This document shows, piece after piece, positions 15,467-22,359 of a DNA stretch of 32,271 nt. Position 1 is the first letter of the stretch; every line of letters starts with the position of its first letter. This DNA is from Bacteroidota bacterium (GTDB lineage: Bacteria > Bacteroidota > Bacteroidia > Cytophagales > Cyclobacteriaceae). The notes under the pieces are model-generated. The model was not told where the DNA came from. It saw only the letters and a list, made by a program, of their open reading frames with translations, and did not search any database. The position numbers and the translations under genes were made by a program. Where the stretch lies: positions 1-32,271 of the forward strand of contig JAFDZA010000006.1 in assembly GCA_018267135.1 (NCBI GenBank). Direction: 5' to 3'.

Positions 15467-15475
15467 TTTTACCGG
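15460..15475. other. Palindrome holding both convergent stop codons
   Basis: CCGGTAA-TT-TTACCGG is a perfect palindrome. The plus-strand TAA (15464-15466) ends the regulator and the minus-strand TAA (15471-15469) ends the TauE/SafE gene, each after an Arg codon CGG. It may act as a minimal two-way terminator, though it lacks a T-tract. Confidence 0.5.
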
Positions 15476-16155
15476 CAGGTACCAATATTTACTAATGCCT
15501 CGCTAAACGAAGCGGCATGAGGAAGGTGAATCAGAAAAACGCGCACAATCAGTAAACAACCCGACAGTACGACAAACGCATTTGCTACACGGATAGAATT
15601 GAGTTGAAAGCGTGTAGCGACCCAGCGGAAAACAGCCGCAAAGCCGAGCATGGCCGGAAGGGTACCCAAGCCAAAGACCAACATAAACAAAAAACCCTCT
15701 TGAGGGCTGGGCAAAATAACACAATACGTTAAGGCTAAAAACGAAAGCCCGCACGGCAGCAGCCCGTTAATGACACCCATTAAAAACACAGATCCATTTT
15801 TTTTCTTTTGCAAAAAAACTGAAAAATATTTCTTTAATATAAAAGTGAGGCGACTCAACGATGAGTTGATAAACCTGATTCGGGTATAAATAGAATGGGT
15901 AAACCCCAAAACGATTAAAATCACACCCAATGCCAGCGACAATAAATTTTGATAGCCCGATAGCGGGAAGGAAAAACCGATAGCGGCTATCAGCGCACCC
16001 AGTAGTCCGTACGTAAGAATGCGCCCCGAGTTATACAATAATCGGTTCAGAATAATTTTAGAGGAAGAGTGAGTAACCGCCATGGCCAATGGGCTGCACA
16101 TGCCAATGCAATGAAAACTTCCCGCTAAACCAATGATGAAAGCGGTGTAGACCAT
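15469..16155 (-). CDS. TauE/SafE (DsbD_2-like) membrane protein of the cbb3 operon
   Basis: 228 residues from the ATG at 16155, which follows the ccoH stop by one base. A longer frame is open upstream but would overlap ccoH. About six membrane helices are visible. Two motifs mark the cytochrome-biogenesis-like subgroup of this family: GLAGSFHCIGMCSPLAMA in the first helix and GVINGLLPCGLSFLALTY in the fourth. Members commonly sit with cco genes and are thought to help in metal or thiol handling during oxidase assembly. The exact cargo is not settled. It is the last gene of the ccoNO-Q-P-G-H operon. Confidence 0.8.
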   Translation of the reverse strand: MVYTAFIIGLAGSFHCIGMCSPLAMAVTHSSSKIILNRLLYNSGRILTYGLLGALIAAIGFSFPLSGYQNLLSLALGVILIVLGFTHSIYTRIRFINSSLSRLTFILKKYFSVFLQKKKNGSVFLMGVINGLLPCGLSFLALTYCVILPSPQEGFLFMLVFGLGTLPAMLGFAAVFRWVATRFQLNSIRVANAFVVLSGCLLIVRVFLIHLPHAASFSEALVNIGTCR

Positions 16156-16156
16156 G

Positions 16157-16579
16157 TCAGATGATGATTTGATCTTCAAAATAATAGTCTTTCCCTCCGG
16201 TAGTCCAGAATAGTTGCACACGGTACATACCTTTTTTTGTGGTTATCTTGAATGTTTGAACAGGCGAAGACTGTAATTTAAAATGCTTGTCGAGTTGGGC
16301 GTTGGAAGGGCAAAATAATTTTAATTCGCCCGCATCAATCGATGTGTTTTCAGGAAGTTCAATTTTTAAACCGGTTTGATTGGTATAGGTAACGACCGGT
16401 TTTTGTGGGAGCGCCAGAACGTTCTTTTTCTGTTCAATTTTTTTCTGGTAAGCCAGTTCTTCTTCATAATAATCTTTTGAAACCAGGCTGATGTCTTCGC
16501 GCAGGCACAAGGTTATCAGGGTGCCGATGAAGAGCGCAAAAAAAACAAAAGACACTAAAATCCATTTTCCAAAATGCAT
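16157..16579 (-). CDS. ccoH: CcoH/FixH cbb3 oxidase assembly protein
   Basis: 140 residues with one N-terminal membrane helix (GKWILVSFVFFALFIGTLITL) followed directly by the CcoH-type start of the periplasmic domain (SKDYYEEELAYQKKIEQKKNV). A beta-rich domain (FKITTKKGMYRVQLFWTTGGKDYYFEDQ) closes the protein. FixH/CcoH is needed for stable cbb3 oxidase assembly and acts beside CcoG and CcoI. The spacing is 6 bases after ccoG and 1 base before the TauE/SafE gene. The family call rests on the helix/YYEEE layout and gene order. Confidence 0.85.
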   Translation of the reverse strand: MHFGKWILVSFVFFALFIGTLITLCLREDISLVSKDYYEEELAYQKKIEQKKNVLALPQKPVVTYTNQTGLKIELPENTSIDAGELKLFCPSNAQLDKHFKLQSSPVQTFKITTKKGMYRVQLFWTTGGKDYYFEDQIII

Positions 16580-16585
16580 TGCGTA

Positions 16586-18022
16586 TTATTTTTTTTTGGC
16601 ATCGGAAGCGTGGTGTACCGGGCCGATAAATTTAGCTTTTACTGTTTGTATGATATCTCCGTCTTGCACCACATTTAGTTTAATCTCCATTTTTGCCGTG
16701 GTAATAGCGCTTTCGGGTATTTCGATAAAGTACACCCGTTTTAGCAGACCTTCGGCCGGAATAACGATGTCTTTACCGTCTACATTTTTTAAACGAGCGG
16801 CCGCAGGCTCGGCTACTTGAAGTTCCAGTTTAATTTCTTTAAACGTTTTATTGATAAACTCTAAATTGTATAAGTTGGTAATCAGTTCGCCATTACGCTG
16901 GTAAAGTGTGCCGGGTACTTTTAAGGCGGTTACTTTTACATCGCTCCGATTGATGAGCGAAAAACTGAGCACCCCGATTAACGCCATCAACACAAAGGAG
17001 TAGCCGATTACCCTGGGGGTAATAATTTTTTGAACCCCCTCTTTAATAGAGTTGTACGAGGCAAAACGAATCAATCCTTTCGGCTTACCGATTTTTACCA
17101 TCACATCATCGCAGGCATCAATGCAGGCCGTACAGTTTACGCACTCCAGTTGGGTGCCGTGGCGAATGTCTATGCCGGTGGGGCAAACGTGCACGCACAG
17201 TTTGCAGTCAATACAATCGCCTGTTTTTTCGGTTGACGAATTTTTTTTGATTTTTCCGCGTGGTTCGCCCCGCACCCAATCATAAGCTACAACAATAGAT
17301 TCTTTAATAAGTAAAACACCTTGCAGCCGGCCATAAGGACAGACAGCAATGCAAGCTTGCTCGCGAAACTTTGCAAAGTTAAAATAGAATATCCCCGTAA
17401 ATGCCACCAGCCCAATAAAGCCGGCCATATTTTCATCGGGAGGTTCGGTAACGATTTTGCCTACGGCTTCAACTCCGATCAGGTACGCCATCGCAGTATG
17501 AGAAATTAAAATGGAAATCAGAATAAACAGGGTGTGCTTAGCTGTTTTCTTCCAAAGCTTTTCCCAGTTTACCGGTTGGGTATTAAGCCTGCGTTGGGCA
17601 GGAGCATCGCCTTCAATCCAGTATTCTATTTTACGAAAGACCATTTCCATAAAAAGTGTCTGAGGGCACATCCACCCACACCACAACCGGCCAAAAACAA
17701 CCGTAAACAAAATGATGAAAACAAAAAAAATAATTAGAGTAATGGCCAATAGAATAAAATCTTGTGGCCAAAAGGGATGCCCCATAATGACAAACCTCCG
17801 CTCGAAAACATTTAGCAACAATAATGGTTCGCCCCCGATTTTAATGAACGGACCTGCAAAGAGAAGCGAAAGCAATAAGATGCTTACCCCGATACGTCTG
17901 GCATGGTAGCGACCCGATGGTTTTTTTGGATAGACCCATACACGTTTGCCTTTCGCATCAACGGTGGCAATGGTGTCTCGAAACTGTTCATCATACGTAT
18001 AAAACTCCTGCGAATCAGCCAT
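16586..18022 (-). CDS. ccoG: CcoG/RdxA-type ferredoxin-like membrane protein
   Basis: 478 residues from the ATG at 18022; a TTG two codons earlier is an unlikely start. The N-terminal soluble segment (FRDTIATVDAKGKRVWVYPKKPSGRYH) is typical of CcoG. Several membrane helices follow, then a conserved WCGWMCPQTLFMEMVFRKIEYWIEG block, CIAVCPYGRLQGVL, and two ferredoxin-type cluster motifs, CIDCKLCVHVCPTGID and CVNCTACIDACD, near residues 265-305. The C-terminus is an IgG-like periplasmic domain. CcoG is reported to act as a cupric reductase feeding copper to the cbb3 active site. It lies 32 bases after ccoP and just ahead of ccoH. Confidence 0.95.
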   Translation of the reverse strand: MADSQEFYTYDEQFRDTIATVDAKGKRVWVYPKKPSGRYHARRIGVSILLLSLLFAGPFIKIGGEPLLLLNVFERRFVIMGHPFWPQDFILLAITLIIFFVFIILFTVVFGRLWCGWMCPQTLFMEMVFRKIEYWIEGDAPAQRRLNTQPVNWEKLWKKTAKHTLFILISILISHTAMAYLIGVEAVGKIVTEPPDENMAGFIGLVAFTGIFYFNFAKFREQACIAVCPYGRLQGVLLIKESIVVAYDWVRGEPRGKIKKNSSTEKTGDCIDCKLCVHVCPTGIDIRHGTQLECVNCTACIDACDDVMVKIGKPKGLIRFASYNSIKEGVQKIITPRVIGYSFVLMALIGVLSFSLINRSDVKVTALKVPGTLYQRNGELITNLYNLEFINKTFKEIKLELQVAEPAAARLKNVDGKDIVIPAEGLLKRVYFIEIPESAITTAKMEIKLNVVQDGDIIQTVKAKFIGPVHHASDAKKK

Positions 18023-18054
18023 AAACAATATTAAGGCACAAAGTTACTAGGCTG

Positions 18055-18960
18055 TCACTTTTTTTCTGCTTTTGTTTCAGATTTATACAATTCGCCTTGT
18101 GGGGCTTTGGGGTTGGCGGGCTTGGTACCCTCCAGGCTAAGTACAAAAAAGGCTACATCGCGCACATCGGTAATGCTCATGGCTTTTCCCCAGGCGGGCA
18201 TTCCTTTTTCTACCACTCCGTCTTTTATAGTGTGGAAAACATTTTTAATTCCCCCGCCATGCAGCCAGTATGGGTCGGTAAGGTTAGGACCTATGCTGTT
18301 ACCGCCACCATCATTGCCGTGGCAGGAGCCGCACGCATTTTTGGCAAAGACTTCTTTACCCCGGCCGATGATGATGGCATCGGGCGAATAAACTAAAGTG
18401 GATTCATCGAGGGCCGCGGCTGCCGGCTGCAAGGCAGCTAATTTTTGTTGAGCTGTTTTTGCCTGTGCTACTTCTGTGTCGTACTCTTGGTGCATTAGGG
18501 GTAAGGAATCGGTCAGGTGGTAAACCACCAGATAGATAGCGCCCCAGACGATGGTAATGTAAAAAAACCATTTCCACCAAGGCGGCAAGTGGTTGTCTAA
18601 TTCGCGTATGCCGTCATAATCATGGCCCATTTCAATCGTACCTTCTTGTTCTACGGGCACCGCGTCATTTAATTGTTGGGTTAACTTGGCCCACCAGGAA
18701 AGCTGAGGCACATACGTTTTTCCGGCCGCTTCAGCCCGTTGTTTTTCCAACTGCCGCATCAGCAGGTTAAGTACGCGTGTTAAGGTAATCAGTACGACTA
18801 TAAACAGAATGAAAACAACTGCGGCAAAACTGATCGTAACATAATATGATAGTGAGTGGCTGGCCGAAGGGGTGGCGGGTAGAGATTCTTTTGCCGCTGA
18901 TTGAGCCAGACAACTCAACGAAATGAATGCCAGCAAGAAGGCTGAAAATAATTTTTTCAT
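18055..18960 (-). CDS. ccoP: cbb3 oxidase subunit III, single-heme CcoP
   Basis: 301 residues. An N-terminal signal-like helix (residues 3-19) is followed by a membrane helix (about 38-66) and a third hydrophobic segment (WWKWFFYITIVWGAIYLVVYHL, about 128-149) before the periplasmic domain. The LPPWWKWFFYITIVWG motif is characteristic of CcoP. Only one c-type heme motif is present, CGSCH (C210, C213, H214), with a Met in EKGMPAWG as the likely sixth ligand. Proteobacterial CcoP usually has two such domains. CcoP passes electrons to CcoO. The start overlaps the ccoQ stop by 4 bases (ATGA). Confidence 0.92.
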   Translation of the reverse strand: MKKLFSAFLLAFISLSCLAQSAAKESLPATPSASHSLSYYVTISFAAVVFILFIVVLITLTRVLNLLMRQLEKQRAEAAGKTYVPQLSWWAKLTQQLNDAVPVEQEGTIEMGHDYDGIRELDNHLPPWWKWFFYITIVWGAIYLVVYHLTDSLPLMHQEYDTEVAQAKTAQQKLAALQPAAAALDESTLVYSPDAIIIGRGKEVFAKNACGSCHGNDGGGNSIGPNLTDPYWLHGGGIKNVFHTIKDGVVEKGMPAWGKAMSITDVRDVAFFVLSLEGTKPANPKAPQGELYKSETKAEKK

Positions 18961-19151
18961 ACAGAGGGATTTTTAGGGGTTGAATCTTTTAAGTCTTCCT
19001 GCAGAGGGAGTTCGCTCATTTCCTTAATAAATTTTTTATCTACGGTAAACACCCACCAAAGCAGACACAGGAAGAATAAAAAGAAAATGATAAAAGAAAT
19101 AACCGGCCAGGTGGCAATATGGTCTATGTGTTGAAGAACGTTCTTTTCCAT
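18957..19151 (-). CDS. ccoQ: CcoQ-like small cbb3 subunit
   Basis: 64 residues with one membrane helix (WPVISFIIFFLFFLCLLWWVFT) and a charged C-terminal tail (DKKFIKEMSELPLQEDLKD). Size, single helix and position between ccoNO and ccoP match CcoQ, the non-catalytic stabilising subunit. Sequence conservation in this family is low, so gene order carries most of the weight. It starts 12 bases after the ccoNO stop. Confidence 0.8.
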   Translation of the reverse strand: MEKNVLQHIDHIATWPVISFIIFFLFFLCLLWWVFTVDKKFIKEMSELPLQEDLKDSTPKNPSV

Positions 19152-19163
19152 GTGTTTTGTTGA

Positions 19164-21293
19164 TTAGGGTTGTTCAGCCACTTTCTCGGCTTTGATGTCT
19201 TTACCTAAGCGTTGGAGATAAGCAATAACGGCTACAATTTCAGCATCGCTGGGAGTTTCAATACCATCGGCCTTCAGGCTGCTGGTAATTTCGGTTGCTT
19301 GCTTTTTCAAATCTTCATTGGCCGTAGCTTCATAGTTTTCTGCATAGGGCACTCCAATTTTGCGCAGCGCATTTATTTTTCCGGCCGTGAGGTCAAGGTT
19401 AATAGTTTGCTCAAACAACCAAGGGTAAGAGGGCATAATAGATCCGGTCGAAACGGCATCGGGAGCGAGTAAGTGATTATAGTGCCATGAGTTGGAGTAT
19501 TTGCCGCCTACACGTGCTAGATCGGGCCCGGTGCGCTTCGATCCCCATAAGAACGGATGATCGTAAACAAATTCTCCGGCTTTGGAATATTCTCCGTAGC
19601 GCTCCGTTTCCGAGCGGAATGGGCGCACCATCTGAGTGTGGCAACCTACACAGCCTTCGCGTATGTAGATATCGCGTCCGTGCAGTTCAAGAGGAGAGTA
19701 GGGCTTTACGCTGCTAATGGTTGGCACATTCGATTTGATGAGGAACGTAGGCACCATCTCTACGATGCCTCCTATTAAGATAGCCACCAGCGATAATACA
19801 GTGAATAGAATTGGTTTGTTTTCTAATACACGATAGTGCCAGCCGCCCGAAGTAGCTACATATTCTTTGGCCAGCGGGGCTGCCTGAGCTTCTTCGTTGG
19901 CAATGAACTTACCGGCATAGGCAGTTTTTATCAGGTTGTATGTCATCAGGATAAACCCGGTCAGGTAAAGGCTGCCTCCTATGGCGCGAAGCATGTGCAA
20001 GGGCAGAATAGCGACCGTTGTTTCCAAGAAATTTTTGTACACCAAAAACCCATCAGCATTAAATTCTTTCCACATCAAACTTTGGGTAAGCCCCGATACA
20101 TACATGGGCAGGGCATAGAAGATGATACCCAGCGTACCTAACCAGAAGTGGGCATTGGCCATCTTTTTAGAATACAGGGTGGTGTTCCACATTCTGGGGA
20201 TAGTCCAATAGAGTACGGCAAAAACCAGGAAGCCGTTCCAGCCTAATGCGCCCAGGTGTACGTGTGCCACAATCCAGTCTGTAAAGTGTGTAATGGCATT
20301 TACATTTTTTAAGGAAAGCAGTGGCCCTTCGAGCACGGCCATACTGTAAGCTGTGATGGCCACCACTATAAATTTTAAAACCGGATCTTCACGCACTCGG
20401 TCCCACGCCCCGCGCAGTGTCATTAACCCGTTTAGGGCACCCCCCCAGGAAGGAGCGATGAGCATGATTGAAAACACGGTGCCTAATGATTGAGCCCAGT
20501 CTGGCAGTGAAGTATATAATAAGTGGTGCGGGCCGGCCCAGATATAAATAAAAATGAGAGACCAGAAGTGAATAATGGAAAGCTTATAAGAGTAAACCGG
20601 GCGGTTAGCTGCTTTGGGCAGGTAGTAATACATCATGCCCAGAAAAGGGGTGGTGAGGAAAAACGCTACTGCATTGTGGCCATACCACCACTGCACCAGC
20701 GCATCTTGCACCCCGGCATACCACGAGTAGCTTTTAAAAAAGGTAACGGGTATTTCAAATGAATTAACAATATGCAGAACAGCTACAGTTACAAACGTGG
20801 CCAGGTAAAACCAGATGGCTACATACATGTGTCTTTCTCTGCGCCTGAGGATCGTGCCAATCATGTTGATTCCAAAAATTACCCACACAATGGTAATGGC
20901 AATATCAATGGGCCACTCCAACTCGGCATATTCTTTAGAGGTAGTAAACCCCAGCGGCAGGGTAATGGCCGCGGCCAAAATAATTAACTGCCAACCCCAA
21001 AAATGTACCCAGCTCAGCAGGTCGCTGAACATACGGGTCTTAAGCAGGCGCTGCAGCGAGTAATACACTGCCCCAAAGATGGCATTGCCCACAAAGGCAA
21101 AAATAATGGCATTAGTATGCAGTGGGCGTATGCGGCCAAACGTAGTGTATTGCAAATTAAAATTGAAAATAGGATAGAAAAGCTGAATGGCAGCAGTAAG
21201 CCCAACCAACATACCTACCAGCCCGAAAACAACCGTGGCAATGTAGAATGCTTTTACAATCTTATTATCATAGTAGAATTTTTGGAGTTCCAT
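19164..21293 (-). CDS. ccoNO: Fused cbb3 oxidase subunits I and II (CcoN-CcoO)
   Basis: 709 residues from the ATG at 21293 (MELQKFYYDNKIVKAFY). An open frame upstream lacks homology. Residues about 1-490 are the heme-copper oxidase catalytic subunit CcoN with some 12 membrane helices and conserved His clusters (RIRPLHTNAIIFAF, QWWYGHNAVAFFLT, WAGPHHLLYTSLPDW, DWIVAHVHLGALGW). One more helix (about 510-535) leads into the CcoO part with a single heme c motif CVGCH (C548, C551, H552), then QMVRPFRSETERYGEYSKAG and a Met in GSIMPSYPWLF. The CcoN-CcoO fusion is a known Bacteroidota trait. The enzyme reduces oxygen with high affinity and pumps protons. It is the first gene of a six-gene operon. 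Confidence 0.96.
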   Translation of the reverse strand: MELQKFYYDNKIVKAFYIATVVFGLVGMLVGLTAAIQLFYPIFNFNLQYTTFGRIRPLHTNAIIFAFVGNAIFGAVYYSLQRLLKTRMFSDLLSWVHFWGWQLIILAAAITLPLGFTTSKEYAELEWPIDIAITIVWVIFGINMIGTILRRRERHMYVAIWFYLATFVTVAVLHIVNSFEIPVTFFKSYSWYAGVQDALVQWWYGHNAVAFFLTTPFLGMMYYYLPKAANRPVYSYKLSIIHFWSLIFIYIWAGPHHLLYTSLPDWAQSLGTVFSIMLIAPSWGGALNGLMTLRGAWDRVREDPVLKFIVVAITAYSMAVLEGPLLSLKNVNAITHFTDWIVAHVHLGALGWNGFLVFAVLYWTIPRMWNTTLYSKKMANAHFWLGTLGIIFYALPMYVSGLTQSLMWKEFNADGFLVYKNFLETTVAILPLHMLRAIGGSLYLTGFILMTYNLIKTAYAGKFIANEEAQAAPLAKEYVATSGGWHYRVLENKPILFTVLSLVAILIGGIVEMVPTFLIKSNVPTISSVKPYSPLELHGRDIYIREGCVGCHTQMVRPFRSETERYGEYSKAGEFVYDHPFLWGSKRTGPDLARVGGKYSNSWHYNHLLAPDAVSTGSIMPSYPWLFEQTINLDLTAGKINALRKIGVPYAENYEATANEDLKKQATEITSSLKADGIETPSDAEIVAVIAYLQRLGKDIKAEKVAEQP

Positions 21294-21347
21294 GATGTGG
21301 GGTTTTTTGAAACTTAATTTTGTGTTAAAAATAGAATTGACTGTTAA

Positions 21348-21358
21348 AGTACAGTACT
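21348..21358. promoter_or_regulatory. Palindrome upstream of ccoNO, possible operator
   Basis: AGTAC-A-GTACT lies 55 bases before the ccoNO start and 84 before the divergent DUF1003 start. On the minus strand TAAGTTTC (21316-21309) resembles a -7 element with no TTG at the right distance, which would suit an activator-dependent promoter. It is not a TTG-N8-CAA FNR-type box. Confidence 0.35.
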
Positions 21359-21441
21359 GACAGAAGTTTTCAAAAAAAATGATTTTTGTCAGGCGAATTG
21401 TGGTCATCTTTACAGCCTGTAATCAAGGATTAATTTTACTC

Positions 21442-22131
21442 ATGAAAACCTTTATCAGCGACATATCAAAAAAAGAATTTTCGGCTGGCGAAAAAATATC
21501 AGCGAAAACCATACGGCCATCAATTCTAACCTCTATTCAGAAAGAATACCCGGCCTTCGATCGGTCATGCTTCCTTGCGGTAAGCGAACTGAATAAGTTC
21601 CGCCAAAAGTACATTGGCGATTATCTGATGCGCGAGATTGGCGAATTAAATGAACTCGAAAAAACGGTTTTAGGCTCCCTGAAAAACCATAACATCATTA
21701 CCGATAAAATTGAAGTAGCCACCGAGGAGTACACCCTGGGGCAAAAACTAACTGATAAAGTAGCCTCGTTTGGTGGTAGTTGGAAGTTCATCACTCTTTT
21801 TATCGGCTTTTTGTTTTTTTGGATTGCACTCAATTCTTACTTCCTCCTAAACAAACCATTTGATCCATACCCGTTTATTTTATTAAACCTGATTTTGTCT
21901 TGTGTAGCGGCATTGCAGGCACCGGTTATTATGATGAGCCAAAACCGGCAAGATGAAAAAGACCGCGAGCGTTCGCGCAAAGATTATATGATCAACCTGA
22001 AATCGGAACTGGAAATTCGTATGCTGCACGAAAAATTAGATCATCTTATTATTCATCAGCAACATGAATTGTTGGAAATACAAAAAGTGCAGGTAGAGAT
22101 GATGAACGATATCATGACCCGGATGAAGTAA
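21442..22131 (+). CDS. DUF1003 membrane protein
   Basis: 229 residues from the ATG at 21442; the frame is open further upstream but lacks sensible sequence. Residues about 110-175 carry the DUF1003 hallmark: GQKLTDKVASFGGSWKFITLF, a helix (IGFLFFWIALNSYFLL), PFDPYPFILLNLILSCVAALQAPVIMMSQNRQDEKDR with a second helix, then a long charged helix. DUF1003 proteins are small inner-membrane proteins without a settled role. This gene is the only plus-strand gene inside the cco region. It is divergent from ccoNO and convergent with ccoS, and it could share regulation with ccoNO from the common 148-base spacer. Confidence 0.85.
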   Translation: MKTFISDISKKEFSAGEKISAKTIRPSILTSIQKEYPAFDRSCFLAVSELNKFRQKYIGDYLMREIGELNELEKTVLGSLKNHNIITDKIEVATEEYTLGQKLTDKVASFGGSWKFITLFIGFLFFWIALNSYFLLNKPFDPYPFILLNLILSCVAALQAPVIMMSQNRQDEKDRERSRKDYMINLKSELEIRMLHEKLDHLIIHQQHELLEIQKVQVEMMNDIMTRMK

Positions 22132-22185
22132 TCCGGATACAGTTGCATTTCGTTTTACCGGTCGATTCGAGGAAGCGTTTAAAAA

Positions 22186-22359
22186 TCAGTCTGTATTGGT
22201 AGCTTCGGTATCTTTCTTAATCTCATCATCAAAAAGCATGCGCACCGATGGGGTGTAAGTGTCTTCATATTGTCCGGTGCGGATGTTCCAGAAAAAGAGG
22301 AATAAAAAAACAAATGCAATGATAAGGCTGATCAGAATGAGGGCGGCAACGATAATCAT
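22186..22359 (-). CDS. ccoS: CcoS cbb3 maturation protein
   Basis: A 57-residue protein: MIIVAALILISLIIAFVFLF begins one membrane helix, followed by FFWNIRTGQYEDTYTPSVRM and an acidic tail. The short-helix-then-(R/K)xGQYEDxxxPxxRML layout is the CcoS signature. CcoS is required for cofactor insertion into cbb3 oxidase. Its ATG overlaps the ccoI stop by 4 bases. It is easy to miss because of its size. Confidence 0.9.
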   Translation of the reverse strand: MIIVAALILISLIIAFVFLFLFFWNIRTGQYEDTYTPSVRMLFDDEIKKDTEATNTD

